A DNA stretch of 64,000 nt from Microcebus murinus (GCF_040939455.1 NC_134106.1:89659001-89723000), one strand, 5' to 3'; positions 11,727-23,734 are shown, counted from the first letter of the stretch. Numbers and translations are program-made. The notes: generated by a model not told the origin, from the letters alone.

Positions 11727-12045
11727 TGCTATGGACTAAATATTTGTGTTCCCCCAATATTCTAACCGCCAATGTGATAGTATTGAGAAGTGGGCCTTGG
11801 GTGGTCATTAGGTCCTGAGTATGGAGCCCTTATGAATGCGATTAGTGCCTTTGTACGAAGATAAAGAGATCAGGGCTCTCTTCTTTCTGTGCTACATGAA
11901 GATACAACAAGAATCTGGCCATCTGCAAAACAGGAAGCCAGCCCTTGCCAGACACTGATCTGCCAGCACTTGATCCTGGACTTCCCAGCCTGCAGACAAG
12001 TGAGTAATAAATGTTTATTGCTTAAGCCACCCAGTCTATGGTGAT
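11727..12045 (+). mobile_element. MLT1 LTR (ERVL-MaLR), solitary
   Basis: It begins TGCTATGGACTAAAT, carries the 'ggtcattaggtcctgag' and 'gtgcctttgtacgaag' blocks, has an AATAAA at about 12006-12011, and ends in the 'ccacccagtctatggtg' block. This order is typical of MLT1 on +. No internal sequence or partner LTR is nearby. Confidence 0.85.
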
Positions 12046-12424
12046 TTCTTAAGATATTCAGTGTTTATTTTTGTTTTCCCAAACTCTGAATCATCCATTT
12101 CTATAAGGAATCCTCATTCCTTTTAGTAGAGGATGATACGCATGAGGCAAGAGCTGCACTATAGACATACACTCATTGCTACTTGGATCTGATTGCTGTT
12201 TGGCCCTCTTAATAGAGCTAGGAAATACATGTGTATCTATAAGTATATTATATAGGTTCAGTTGCTTTTATGTTTATTTCCATATCTAGACATTGAAAAC
12301 CATGAGTTTCCTCCAATACCTCCAATGACAGCCTAAGCTTTAGAGATAGTCTAGCTTTCTGCCCTTCCATATTTCTAACTCCCTTCTCCAACACTGAGAA
12401 GCCCATCACCCATCGTTCTTGATT

Positions 12425-12635
12425 TTTTTTTTTTTTTTTTTTGCTAATGCCTGTTATGCAACCAATATCTCAGCAAAGCTTGCTCTTGACACTAACAGAC
12501 TACCTGACTGACTGTAAGCACCACCTCTGGCTTGGCTCTGACTGCCCTTGGCCTCCTTAACTGCCTTGGCCACCTTATTTCTTCGCCTCTTCCTGGCTTC
12601 AATCCTGGTCACACCAGTTGCAATTTTACCCAGCC
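12425..12635 (-). mobile_element. Unidentified retroposed insert with A-tail, parent unknown
   Basis: Read on the minus strand, about 190 bp starting GGGCTGGGTAAAATTGC ends in about 18-20 A residues (T run at 12423-12442 on +). It is bounded by a 7-bp direct repeat CTTGATT at 12418-12424 and 12636-12642 (AATCAAG on the minus strand). A-tail, short duplication and an insertion point at TT/AA are the marks of L1-driven retroposition. A basic minus-strand frame runs through it (with a run like RKRRRNK near 12565), but I do not recognise a gene or small RNA. The short duplication leaves some doubt. Confidence 0.45.
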
Positions 12636-12642
12636 CTTGATT

Positions 12643-13865
12643 AATTTTTTTCTCATCACTTGACATATAAATATTTTGGTACAGTGGACTATAATCAGTT
12701 TTTTAAGGATTACTTTGGCACAAATCCAGAGAAATAAATGGATTGACCCATTCAGTGGAAACAAGGTCCCAAACCCATGCAAACAGTGAAGAATACATAG
12801 ATTAATGGAGTAGGAGAACAAAAAAACACTCACAAATTGCCAAAATATTTGTTCAAATATCACTATTTCTTTCACCAATGAAACATTGTTAGACATTACA
12901 CCATCAATATTTTGCCAAAACTTCCACATTTAAAACCTACATCAATTTCTCTACTGCTATGACATGTTTTGCCTCATTTTGTCCAGGAACTTGTTATCTT
13001 CTATTTAAATGTATGCTTGTCAGTCTCTCCAACTTGCTTTGGAGTTCTTTGAAAACAAGGATTGTCATTCATTTCTGTTATTTGAGAAACCCTTGCCAAA
13101 TCACTGAATTCTTTAATAACTAAATAATGTCACCATTGGTCAAAATGAACAAATACAATCATTAAGTGAGTAGCCCAATATATGTTAATATTTGCCTATT
13201 TTTTGAGACTATCTTGTGAATCTTCAACACACTTGAATGCATCACCATTAAACACCTTTTCTGTACCTGACTCTATGTTTGTAACTGCTACCCGAAACTG
13301 TCTTTATATTAGTGATGAATCTTCAAATTCCCAGAGGCAAGACAGTCAAGTCTCAGAAACAGATTTCATCTGCTTCTAATGTCCTGGTTTGAGTTGGACT
13401 CAGAAAGACCAATTTTTAAAAAGACTTTACAAGTCACAATATTAACATATTTTCCAGTGTTCTACCAATTCCCTTCACCCTCATCTCCCAGTACTCCACA
13501 TTTCTTTAACTATGGACATAAAAAGGATTAGCCTATGTTGTTTGTCTTGTTTTTTTCTTCTTACATAACAAGGTCTTAAACACTACTCTTAACTGTGTAA
13601 GTCAAGGTTAGCATTAAAATCTCATAGATGACAAATTTTTGCAATTCAATTATCAGAGGCTTTTGAGTGCCTGAGAGGGAAAATATTAAAATTATACAAA
13701 AAAAAAATGAAACTGATAAAACAATTCTGAAGGAATAATAGGAGATAGAACACCACCATCTGGAAAAGAAAGGTATTCCCAGCAATTAAAGATCCCTGAG
13801 GTGGTCTCTGCCCTCCCCTTGGTCCCATAGCATCTGGAGCAGGCATTCCAGGTCCCTATACCTGT
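12643..13865. other. Unassigned, with a possible L2 3' fragment at about 12990-13130
   Basis: The portion at 12990-13130 ('gtcagtctctccaacttgctttggagttctttgaaaacaagg') has the shape of an L2 3' end on +. The remainder gives no recognisable repeat or gene. Minus-strand open frames near 12.6-12.9 and 13.6-13.9 kb show no domain. Confidence 0.35.
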
Positions 13866-14095
13866 GTTGTCCAATAAGGTAGCTACTAGCCACTGTGGCT
13901 ACTGACTACTTGAAATGTGGCTGGTCTGAACTGAGATGTCTATGAGTATAAAATTCATGCCAGATTTTTAAGATTTGTTTCAATAAAAAAGAATGCAAAT
14001 TTCTCATGATTAATTTTCCAAATTGATTACATGCTAGAATAATGAAATCACAGGTGTATGTTTCAATAAAACATATTACCCAATGTTGCTTCATT
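13866..14095. mobile_element. Ancient hAT-type MITE fragment with 'GTCCAATA' terminus
   Basis: The stretch begins GTTGTCCAATAAGG, then has 'agctactagccact', 'cttgaaatgtggctgg' and 'ctgaactgagatgt', blocks shared by an old MER family of hAT MITEs. Only one terminus is clear. The exact family name is uncertain. Confidence 0.6.
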
Positions 14096-14129
14096 TCTCT
14101 TCTCTCTTTTACAACAAAATTGTCTTAAA

Positions 14130-15600
14130 GAGACTATGTATTACTGTTGTTTCTACTTACTCCCTATACCCTTCTCCTCTGTAACCTCCAACCAGCATCA
14201 GCACCTCAATGATTAAGGTTTCACATGACCTCTACATCACACACTGCTACAGTCAAGACTTAATTTTTATTGGATTTGATCTCATAGAGTTACTTGACAC
14301 AGTTGATGACTCCATCCTTTCCGAAACCATCTCCTCCCTTGGCTCCAGTGATACCACATGCTTCTGATTTCCCCCCTTTCCTCCCTGGAGCACTTCTTTC
14401 GTGATTTCTTTCTCTCCTTGTGACCCCTTGGCTCAGTTCTGGGATTTTGCCTTTTCTCAACACTCACACTCTCATTTACCCAGTGTGTTAGCCTTAAACA
14501 TCACTGACAAATAAAGAATCCAAAATGTTTCCTTAAGTCTAAAATTATTTTCAAAATTAATAAATATAACTATTATTTTATATCTTTACCTGATTTCTCA
14601 ATATGCACCTCAGACTTAATTCTCTTGATTCTCTCTTGATTCCTGCTTTTCAGTACAGCCAACAGTTTTCTCAGTCTTACTGGATAGTGCCACAATCTGC
14701 CTCATTTCTTAAGTCCAACATTTAGGGTATATCTTCTCTTCCTTTCCACCCAATCCATTAGTGTATCTGATTGACTCTTCCTCTAAAGCACATCTTAAAG
14801 CTGGCCACTTCTCTCCATTATCCCTGGTTCAAACCACCATCTTCTCTCATTCGACCTGTTGCAATAGTTTACCAACTAGTTTTCCCGCCTTCACTTGTAC
14901 TCCACTATAATCCAGTCTCCGTATTGTGAGCAGAGTTGTTTCTTAAATTGTACATCTGAACATGCCACACACTTCTGCTTCAAAATTTTTATCTTACAAG
15001 TTTTCCATCTCACTAGGATAAATCCAAACTTCTTATTCTTTCTGGTTCCTGCTTACTTCTTTAACATCTAGAACAATTTTCCAATGTTAAACTACAGCAT
15101 TGTAGAGGGGAAGGGCATGCCTCTAATCCTCGCTTGGTGAGGCAAAGACATAAAATGTAACCAAAATGTTTGTACCTTCATAATATTCTGAAATAAAATA
15201 AAACAAAACAAACAAACAAAACTATGCTTCAGGGGAGTTGTCCTTTCTACAATCCCTTAAGCCCTCCAAGAACATTCTTCCTGGCTGTCCCCACGATTTA
15301 TATTGATCTTCCTTGATCTTTTCATAGCTGGTTCCTTCATGTCCTTAAGATCTCAGGTAATATTTAAGCCTAACCACCCTATCTAAAGTCATAGACAGTT
15401 ACTTTTTAAAATAGCACTATATTTTAATTCCTACTTATCCTTAATCATTCCCACACAATATTTTCCTGTTCATTTTTCCATTAATTGTTTGCCATTCTTT
15501 GAAGTGAGGCAGAACTATGTCTGCCTTATTCACCATAATCTTCCCAGTGCCTAAAACAGTACACATACTAGACAATAAAATATGTATCAATTGAATGAAT
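14130..15600 (+). mobile_element. L2 LINE, 3' portion
   Basis: L2 blocks appear in order: the 'gttgatgactccatcctt' region (about 14303), 'tcccttggctccagtgat' (14336), 'atccattagtgtatctg' (about 14753), 'gtccaacat', 'acatgccac' (14958), 'ctaggataaatccaaac' (15014), and the 3' end 'cccagtgcctaaaacagtacacatac...caattgaatgaattg' (15541-15600). The L2 ORF is destroyed by stops throughout. A short L1 3' end interrupts it near 15.1-15.2 kb. Confidence 0.72.
15100..15222 (+). mobile_element. Short 5'-truncated L1 3' end inside the L2
   Basis: The sequence 'aaaatgtttgtaccttcataatattctgaaataaaa' followed by an A/C-rich tail ('aaaacaaaacaaacaaacaaaa') looks like the end of a strepsirrhine L1 3' UTR. 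The flanks both read AAACTA (about 15091 and 15219), a possible short target duplication. The L2 resumes on the right with 'gttgtcctttctac'. Confidence 0.55.
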
Positions 15601-15634
15601 TGTTAGTCACATCATCTTACTAACTAGCATAGGG

Positions 15635-15662
15635 CAAAACAAAACAAAACAAAACAAAAAAA
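15635..15662. repeat. (CAAAA)n short tandem repeat
   Basis: About five CAAAA units followed by an A run. No A-tailed element is clearly attached. Confidence 0.85.
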
Positions 15663-15785
15663 CCTTCAAAATCAGTGCTATTGGGAAAAGTTATCAGGTT
15701 TCATAATAAGCATATATTATGTTATCAAGATTGTTTTCTTTAGTAGACACCTCCTTGGTCCAGCCTACTTGTTTTCACTCTAGAC

Positions 15786-15977
15786 CAGGTGTCCTCAAAC
15801 TACGGCTCGCGGGCCACATGCGGGCCACCTAGCACATTTATCCGGCCCTTCAGGTGTTTTTGCCGCAGCTGCCTGTCCCGGTTAGCAGCCGACTCGTCCT
15901 GGGCCCACAGTGCGCACTCTCCAACTGTCTGAGGGACAGTGAACTGGCCCCCTGTTTAAAAAGTTTGAGGACCCCTG
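15786..15977. mobile_element. CpG-rich non-autonomous hAT MITE (192 bp)
   Basis: The ends CAGGTGTCCTCAAACT and AGTTTGAGGACCCCTG are inverted repeats. The flanks are CTCTAGAC (15778-15785) and CTCTTAGAC (15978-15986), an 8-bp target duplication with one extra base. Inside are CpG-rich blocks ('ggctcgcgggccacatgcgg', 'ttatccggcccttc', 'gcagccgactcg'). Nine or more CpGs survive in 192 bp, unlike the old repeats around it, so the insertion is probably comparatively young. The termini resemble OposCharlie3-type hAT elements as I remember them. There is no coding capacity. Confidence 0.8.
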
Positions 15978-15989
15978 CTCTTAGACCAT

Positions 15990-16595
15990 TGCCATCCCAG
16001 AGAACTTTCTGTGATATCCAGTACAGTAGTTATTGGCCACATGTAGCTAATGAACACTTGAAATGTGGCCAGTGCAACTAAATATTTAATTTTATCTCAT
16101 TTTAATTATGATTGACTCTTAAACAACGCTTGTTAGAACTGCATGGATCCACTTATAAATAGGTTTTCTTCTGCCCCTGCCACTTCTGAGACAGCAAGAC
16201 CAACTTCTACTCTTGCTCCTCTTCAGCCTACTCAATGTGAAGACAATGAGGATGAAGACATTTACAATGATCCACTTCCACTTAATGAATAGTAAATATA
16301 TTTTCTCTTCCTTATGATTTTCTTAATAATATTTTCTTTTCTCAAGCTGACTTTATTGTAGTGATATGGTACATAATACAACATACAAAATATGTATTAA
16401 TTGACTGGTTATGTTATTGGTAAGGCTTCTAGTCAACAGTAAACTATTAATAGATAAATTTGGGGGAGTCAAAAGTTATATGTGGACTTATTGGGGGTCA
16501 GCACCCCCTAAACGCCACCTTATTTAAGGGTCAACAGTAATTTAAGTTTAAATAGCCACTAGTGGCTACCATACTGGATAGAGCAACTTTAGCAT
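15990..16595. mobile_element. Ancient hAT MITE (MER33-like), split by a MER2
   Basis: The left part (15990-16108, with 'gagaactttctgtgat', 'tattggccacatgtagc', 'cacttgaaatgtggcc') and the right part (16540-16595, 'aaatagccactagtggctaccatactggatagagc') are halves of one old element of the 'CCAATAGAACTTTCTG' type. They flank the MER2 without loss. The family name is from memory. Confidence 0.7.
16109..16537 (+). mobile_element. MER2 (Tigger/pogo-type, Tc1-mariner superfamily)
   Basis: The termini TGATTGACTCTTAAAC and TTTAAGGGTCAACAG are inverted repeats, flanked by TA on both sides (16107-16108 and 16538-16539), the target dinucleotide of this superfamily. The interior ('acttctgagacagcaagacc', 'cacttccacttaatgaatag', 'gtaaggcttctagtcaac') matches MER2. 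It encodes no transposase. Confidence 0.92.
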
Positions 16596-16799
16596 GAAAG
16601 CTCTTTGAAAGGCAGTTTCTATCTCTTAGTACATCTTAACATCTTTAGTACCCAGAAAGTGTCTGATGTTGCACAGGTGCTCTTTAAGGCTGGTTGTAAT
16701 TCCTGAGTCAAGTATGGCACTCAATGACAGGACAATGAGAATTCTTGGCTCTGCTGTAGAAGGGGCAGATAATCCAATTGACTTTTCTGTGTCTTAGTC

Positions 16800-17141
16800 T
16801 GTTCAGTTTGCTATATAAAATACTCGACACTGGGTGATTTATAAACAACATAGATTTATTTCTTACAGTTCTAGAGGGTGGAAAGTCCCAAGATGAAGAA
16901 GCCAGCAGATTCAGTGTCTGGCAAAGGCCACTCTCTGCCCCAAAGATGGCACCTCTTTGTTGTATCCTTAGATGCAGAAGGGACAGACACCCTCCTTCAG
17001 GCCTCTTTTGTAGTGTCATTCATGAGGGCAGAGTTCTCCTGTCCTAATTACCTCCCAAAGGTCCCACCTCTTAATACCATCACCTTAGTGGTTAGGTTTC
17101 AACATATGATGTTTGTAGGGGTGTAAACATTCAGGCTACAG
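16800..17141 (-). mobile_element. MLT1 LTR (MLT1A-like), minus
   Basis: Reads as the reverse complement of MLT1: TGTCTTAGTCTGTTCAG..., 'actgggtgatttataaac', 'ttcttacagttctagagg', 'attacctcccaaaggtcccacctc', 'ttcaacatatgatgtt'. It is one of several MLT1 LTRs in the window. Confidence 0.9.
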
Positions 17142-17254
17142 AACTCTGTGGCAGGGAAGGCCACTGTATTGTGCTTTCCCTTCAATGTAGTAATGAAAAT
17201 AGCACCATTCTTAGGATTAGGAGATAGGGATGCAAGATATCCACCTGTTATGTG

Positions 17255-17400
17255 ACCTCAGGCAAACCACATAACCACCTCTGAGTTTCTGTTTCCTCAC
17301 CTGGAAAATGGTGACAGAAGAACGCAGCCTCTAACTCACTGGATTTTTATAGCAATCAATTTAGACCATGAATAGGAAAACCAAGCTGTAAATGATAAAG
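17255..17400 (+). repeat. MIR fragment
   Basis: The core 'ttatgtgacctcaggcaaacca...tctgagtttctgtttcctcacctggaaaatgg' is the MIR central region on +. Confidence 0.75.
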
Positions 17401-18932
17401 TGGTCTGTAAGTATATGGTTTGCTTATTAGTCCCACAGATTGGTCTTGTTGGCCGATAAATATCAGGAGTCAGTTATCAAACATCATATCATATAAACAG
17501 CCCTGGCCCTAGAAATGTTGGCATCTGCTCATTTTACTCCATGATGGAAAAAAAAAGAATAAATAAATCATAAATGATTAATTTAGACTTCCCTCCATGC
17601 CTCCCGTTAACAGCTCAAAGCCCCCACCACACAGCAGGCTCAGTGATGAACTGGTGTGGTAGAACCTTCAAGACGGCGGCTAACCCTTCTCCAAGTACAA
17701 CCAGCTGTGAAAACAAATTTAACTCCACCAACACGGCAAAACAGCAAAGCTTTTTCATAGGTTAGAGATATAATGTTCACCTCATTCAGAGGAATCCAAG
17801 ACAAATACCAATGGCTTCTGGGGGTAAGGATATTAAGTATAATAGACAGATTATCTGCTAGTTTACTAAAGGTGAAGGAAGAGACATTTGTCATAGTTTT
17901 GCTAGAAAATGAGACTTTATCAAAGGGAGGGAGGGTGAAAGGTCACCAGTTCCATTGGTGCGATTATTATCTTTACATAGCTGGAGTGGCAAAAGAAATG
18001 ATCCCAAACAGAGCAAAACAAAACAGACCTCACCGAAGCACTTCAAGATGAGCCCTAAGAAGCCATCATACCAGACCCATTGGCTTCACCTTAATTTATC
18101 ATCTTGAGCCTTGTTGACAAGAGTTGATTGGGTTCTCCATCTATCCAAGCTGCTGCAGGTTTTACCACAGTAAAGCACGTGGTGACAATGGGGGTGGTTA
18201 TTGTTCAGGAATTAATCATTATAATAACAGTGATACTATCATTTTTGAGCACATACTACATCCCTGAAACTGTGCATTCTATTTATCCCAGTTAATAATC
18301 CACAAATTAAGCATTACTAGTGGCACTTTACAAATGAAGCAACTTGGGTTAAAGCAAACTGGACCATTACAGCAGGCTTTGGAGATGATTTTCTTTATAG
18401 TGTTAATATCACTATCATAAGCAGTTGCTTATATATTAACAATCACCTTTCTTGGTGCCTCAAAAAAATTCATACATAAGGGACTTGATAGGAGATACCT
18501 CTTTGATGTTTCTGTCAACATTTTTGGCCACATCTCTAGATAGTCTCTTACCTTGGAAAGCTTAGGAAATCTCAAGAAACTCTTAAATTGTTCAAGCTAC
18601 ATTTCTTTAATATTGCCTGTGCCATCCTTGTCAGAGGTCTCAGAGGCCTCAGACAAAGAAGCTAGAGTTACCTGCCTCAGATAAAGCAATTTCTCCAATC
18701 TCACTTTTCTTCTCTCTTCCTATGTTCTGAGCATGCCACCTTTACATGTTACCTCACACAGATCTCCTAGCATCTAGAGGCACTCTGTCCATCTTGCCAT
18801 TTAGCAAGAGCCTTGGGTGGTCTGTCTAGTTCTTGTTTTACCTTCCGCCAGAAACATAGCCTCTTGGACTTTCCTGTTTTTTAGATTAAAAATATTAGGG
18901 TCTTTTACATATCCTTCTCAGAGCCAGAAGCA
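17401..18932. other. Apparently single-copy sequence, nothing recognised
   Basis: About 1.5 kb without a repeat that I can name. Frames open at 17574-17765, 17640-17894 (minus) and 17773-18051 show no domain, no biased composition and no splice context. A faint MIR-like block may lie near 18260-18360. Confidence 0.45.
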
Positions 18933-18947
18933 AACCTAGGACTTTTA

Positions 18948-19294
<347 letters not shown>

Positions 19295-19399
19295 AACCTA
19301 GGACTTTTAATTCCCATGAAACTTTCCACTGCAGGGAGACACTTCATATTTTAATGAAGATACCTATGAGTGAATAAACACTAATGTTTCAACATTGAA

Positions 19400-20000
19400 C
19401 CTTAAAAAATAATTGCAGCCAACATATCTTAAGTGTGTTCTAGAAACAGGTAGTATACTAAGCTGTCATGCATATTATCACATTTAATCCTTTAAAATCA
19501 TTATGATATATGGATTGCAACCTGTCTTAGTCAGTTTGGTCTGCTATAACAAAATGCCTTATACTGGGTGGCTTAGAAAGAGAAATTTATCTTTTCACAG
19601 TTCTGGAGGCTGGGAAGTCCAAGATCAAGGCACTGGCAGGTTCAGTGTCTTGTGAGGGTTCACTTTCTGGTTCATAGATGGCACCTTCTTGCTGTGTCCC
19701 TCACAGGGCGGAAGGGGTGAATGAACTTTCTGGAGCCTCTTTTATAAGGACACTACTCTCATTCATGAGGGTTTCACCCTCATGACTTAGTCACCTATCC
19801 AAAAGCCTCACCTCCTAATACCATCACCTTGGGGGTTAAGATTTCAACATATGAATTTTTGGAAAACACAAACACTCAGACCATAGCATGGTTATTTTCA
19901 TGAAACAGATGAAGAAATTGAGGCACAAAGAGATTAAGGGATTTTTCTGGGACCACACAGGGGCAAGTAATAAACCAAAATCTAACTCGAAACCTATATT
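19400..20000 (-). repeat. MIR-type SINE, minus, interrupted by an MLT1 LTR
   Basis: The left half (19430-19520, 'tattatcacatttaatcctttaaaatcattatgat') and the right half (19890-20000, 'gaaacagatgaagaaattgaggcacaaagagattaag') make one minus-strand MIR/MIR3 when the LTR between them is removed. Confidence 0.7.
19523..19888 (-). mobile_element. MLT1 LTR, minus, inside a MIR
   Basis: Starts TGTCTTAGTCAGTTTGG and ends CCATAGCA, with 'actgggtggcttagaaag', 'ttctggaggctgggaagtcc', 'ttcatgagggtttcaccctc' and 'ttcaacatatgaattttt' in MLT1 minus order. Confidence 0.9.
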
Positions 20001-20139
20001 CTTATGTAACCTAGAGTGATGGAATGTTAAAAGGCACATTGATATTGAAGCCAGAGCCTTGAATCTGATCTATGTCTACCATTCCCTGTGTACCAAACTC
20101 TCTACCCTAAGCAAGCCATTCAATATCATTGTAGAGTGA

Positions 20140-20362
20140 TTATGTGCATGAACCCTGGGGTCCACCTACCTGAACTGGGATCTCTGTTCTACCACTTGCA
20201 CTTAGCAGCTATGAATCCTGGGACAATTCAGTCACCATTCTGTGTCTCAGTTTCCCTTCCTATGAAGCAAGGAAATAATGGTATCTATTCCCATAGATGG
20301 TTAAATGTGCTGATGCAAATAAAGTGTTTATAACTGTGCCTGGCCCATAGTAAACAGTAAAC
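20140..20362 (+). repeat. MIR, near full length
   Basis: Blocks in order: 'gaaccctggggtccacctacctgaactgggatc', 'cagtttcccttcctatgaag', 'gcctggcccatagtaaac'. This is a typical MIR on +, diverged. Confidence 0.8.
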
Positions 20363-22379
20363 AAATAATGGCTACATTTGTCACAATGGTTGAAAGTAAG
20401 TTTCCTCATCTATTAAACAGGGAGAACTAATCTACCTCATCAGAGTGTGGTGGGAACAAGTCAACCAATACAATCATCATCAAATAACACACTTTGTTAT
20501 TCTTTGGCTTTGGTAGATGTTTCAGAGAAGAAGCATATATGTAAAAATGTACTGAAGCAGAAGCAACTTTCAGAGGGAGGTTGGATGGGGACATTTTTAG
20601 GGCCTGGGAGCTAAATCTGCTCTTTTTTTTTTTTTTTTTCTGTCTAGGTTACTTAATGATTTAGCCAATCCCCAGCCTCTTCACACAGCATAAAAGACAA
20701 GGACAACCTCTCATTCTTGGGAAGACATGAGGGGTGGTAGAATCAGCAGAGGTGTGAGTCAGACAGCCCTCACTTTAAACCCTGTCTCCTATGCTTATTA
20801 GTAAGCTGAGCTTGGGCAGGTCACTCACACCCCATATCGGTAAATCACAATAAGGGTGGTAATCTCATGGCCTATCATGTCATCATAATTGTAGTCCATG
20901 TAAAGCATGCAGGAGGGTTTTCCATCCCCCTCCTCTCGACCAACCTCTCAAGGCCTTGGTCAAATCTATATCTCCCATTAGTGGTTAAAGAGCAACAGGG
21001 CTGGATTTTTCCATTTGGAAAAGAGAACAAAAATTACCATCCTGTGATTAGTTTAAGTGTATTTAAATTGTGGTATTGATTCAATTTAAGTTGAGTTCAG
21101 TGCTTAGGCTAAGCACCGATTTCATTTAGGTAGAGTATAAATTTAAGTATTCTATATAAATAAAGTTTAAGTATAGTAGTAATGATTTAGTTTAAGTAAA
21201 TCGATCCAGTTTAATCAGAGTACTGTCCAACCCAAATGGCACCAGTGAGCCCTGCTACTAGAGAAGAGCAACTAAAGATGATGGTGGTCAGAGAAAGTTG
21301 AGGGTTTATCTAACTCTTGAATTATCCCCTGATCACTTTACCATTCTCTCCCATCTCCACTTTCACATGTATCCCTAGGCATCACAGGATCCCAAGCTTT
21401 CCAAACATTTTAAAGAAAAATATGTAATAAATAATGTATGAGTATCATTCATTCTAACCACATTTAATGAGCACCTACTCTATTCTAGGCCATCCTGTGT
21501 TAGCTGCTCATGATATAGGCCCAGTCCCCCAAGACACTCACAGAGATTGGATAAACAGGCAATTTTCCCTGGATTTAAAAAGTAAGAAAAGTTTCATAAG
21601 ACATGGATGCTTTCCTCAAGGGATTTTCTTGAGTCAAATGGGGGAAGAGAAAGCTTAGGCACAAATAATGCCATTGATAACGGTCCCCAGAGTTTGGAGG
21701 AGAGTGGTAGATTTGAGATGGGGATCACATGACAGTGGAAATCAATACATTCCAGGTAGAAAGAACAACAACAAAGGTGTAGAAAAGCAGAAAGCTCTGG
21801 GCATACAAACGGGACAGGGAATAGAGCTTCCTGGGGCAGCTTCCTAGCGGCAGTAAACAGAACCCAGGACCCTTGACTTCTATTCGATTTTTATATTTGA
21901 CCTTTGCATATGAAAAGTCTGTTTTGAGTATTTACCACAAAACGGTAAATAAAAACAGTGAAATAGCACCAGTCAAATGACCAGAATCAAATTTCTCAAG
22001 AGTTTCTAATTTGGCTCCTTCCTCAGCAAGAAATCTCTTACACTGTATAAATAATAGGTCAAGTTATGTCAGTACTCAGAATCCTCCGAGGGCTTACAAC
22101 TTATGTACTATCTGTGAATACCCAGCCATTTAAGTCATGGCTTAAAACTATGATGCACAGTATCTAATACCTAAATAAGTCATGAGTATTAGATAAGAGG
22201 CCCCAACCCTAAAAGTAGAGACTTCATTTTGTATCTCTTTTGGCTTAGAATAAGATCTGGCATATAGAACACACCCAATAAGTGTTGATTATGATTAAAC
22301 ATTAATATAATGAGAATAGGACCACTGGGATGGAAACTACTAAGAATCTTATGCAATAAATTCTGATGGCAACTGTGTC
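20363..22379. other. Mostly unassigned; poly-T tract and a possible MIR piece
   Basis: A T18 run lies at about 20622-20639 with no clear retroposed body beside it. A MIR-like stretch occurs near 20735-20850. An AT-rich patch at 21075-21220 repeats the words 'tttaagta' and 'agtttaag' irregularly. No gene is recognised. Confidence 0.4.
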
Positions 22380-22625
22380 AAATTTTAGACATGACAAGCC
22401 AACCCGAGTTTCAATCTTGGCATGGTAACTTACTGAGTAATTCAGGACAAGTTACTTAACTTCTCCATAACTCAGTTTCTTCATCTGGAAAATGAAGGCA
22501 ACTGACTTCCTTGGCTATAGTGGTCACCATTATGCCCACAGTCCCTGCTTTTCAGGATTGCCGTGAAGACTACATGCAATAGTGCAGATGTGCAGTGTAC
22601 TTGCCACATAGAAACTGAAGAAGTG
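22380..22625 (+). repeat. MIR
   Basis: The order 'tcaatcttggcatggtaacttac', 'ggacaagttacttaacttctcc', 'ctcagtttcttcatctggaaaatgaagg' is that of a MIR on +. Confidence 0.8.
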
Positions 22626-22756
22626 GTCATTATTATTGCATATTTAATGATATTGAGCTTTTCCTTACAGAATGGGTTTTCAGTAAGATACTTCCTTGGC
22701 CTCTGTGGTCTTTATTTTAGCTTCTTGTTCCAAGTCAATCAGTGTATCCTAACTCT

Positions 22757-23120
22757 CTGCTGTAGTGATTAGTTCAAAGCTGGATATATGACATAATCTG
22801 GACCAATGAGACCCAGGAAATGTGGGGAGACTTAGGATTCAAATGAAGCTTCCCTGCTTTTTCTGAGAGAACTGTGAGAAGAATCAGCTCTCTTTCTTCT
22901 ACATGTGAACAAAGAAGCATGAACCCCTGAAAGCTTCTGGCAATCATTCTTCAACCACAAGGGGAGCATGTCTTAGGATAAAGCATTCAGTGGAAGACAG
23001 AGAGAGAGATGAGGAAACATGGAGTTTTTGGTGACATTATAGAAGTGCTAAATGAAGCCTCATCAGAAGTCTACCCTATTTCTGTACTTTTAAGTTATAT
23101 GAGAAAATAAACTCCCTTTA
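22757..23120 (+). repeat. Possible old LTR or LINE 3' end with AATAAA signal, family not named
   Basis: The stretch carries 'atatgacataatctggaccaatgagacc', 'agctctctttcttctac' and 'gagaaaataaactcccttt', a pattern that I recognise as an interspersed repeat but cannot assign to a family. An A run follows the AATAAA at about 23104. Confidence 0.35.
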
Positions 23121-23734
23121 AAATGTAAAAAAAAAAGTCTGTTTTGTATACCACTTTGAAGAGGGCACAGGAAGCTGTAACAGGCACCAAAGCCCTGGAA
23201 TGTCGTGGAGAAACATCTTGCCTGGCTTCAGCAGCCCACGCATCCCACCCCACGTAGCTGGACCATGTCAACTGAACAGGCTGCACTTCATTTCCTCATC
23301 CATGAAAGGAGTGTGTAGGACAATACACACTCTGTTCTGCCAGCCCTAATATTGTTTGATTCTGCAAATGCTCCAATAGTAACTGGCCGGAGAGAAAGAT
23401 ATCTTTCTTCCTGGCTTTCTTCCTCTCTATAGATTCTCATATGCCCTTATCTCTGGACAGCTGACTGTGCATATTCATATTTTGCCCTGAAACACAAAGT
23501 AATGAGTTTCTGCTTCCAAATGCTATTTCATACCTAGGAATTCTGGTGTAGAGAAAAATGTGTGTGTCAGTGGAAAACTATGCCTTGTCTATATACAACT
23601 CACCCTTCTTGGCTACCTGATTCTAGCCTTTCCTAATCTTCAAGCTCTTTCATAACTACAATTTGTAGATAACTGATAGCAATGCGAACTAATTCTTACC
23701 TACAGACATGCAAATGCAACTTAGTCCTTAGAGG

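Noticed and set aside
22563..22772. tRNA gene candidates around the MIRs
   Set aside because: MIRs are tRNA-derived and keep fragments of A and B box wording, but no cloverleaf with a matching acceptor stem was found.
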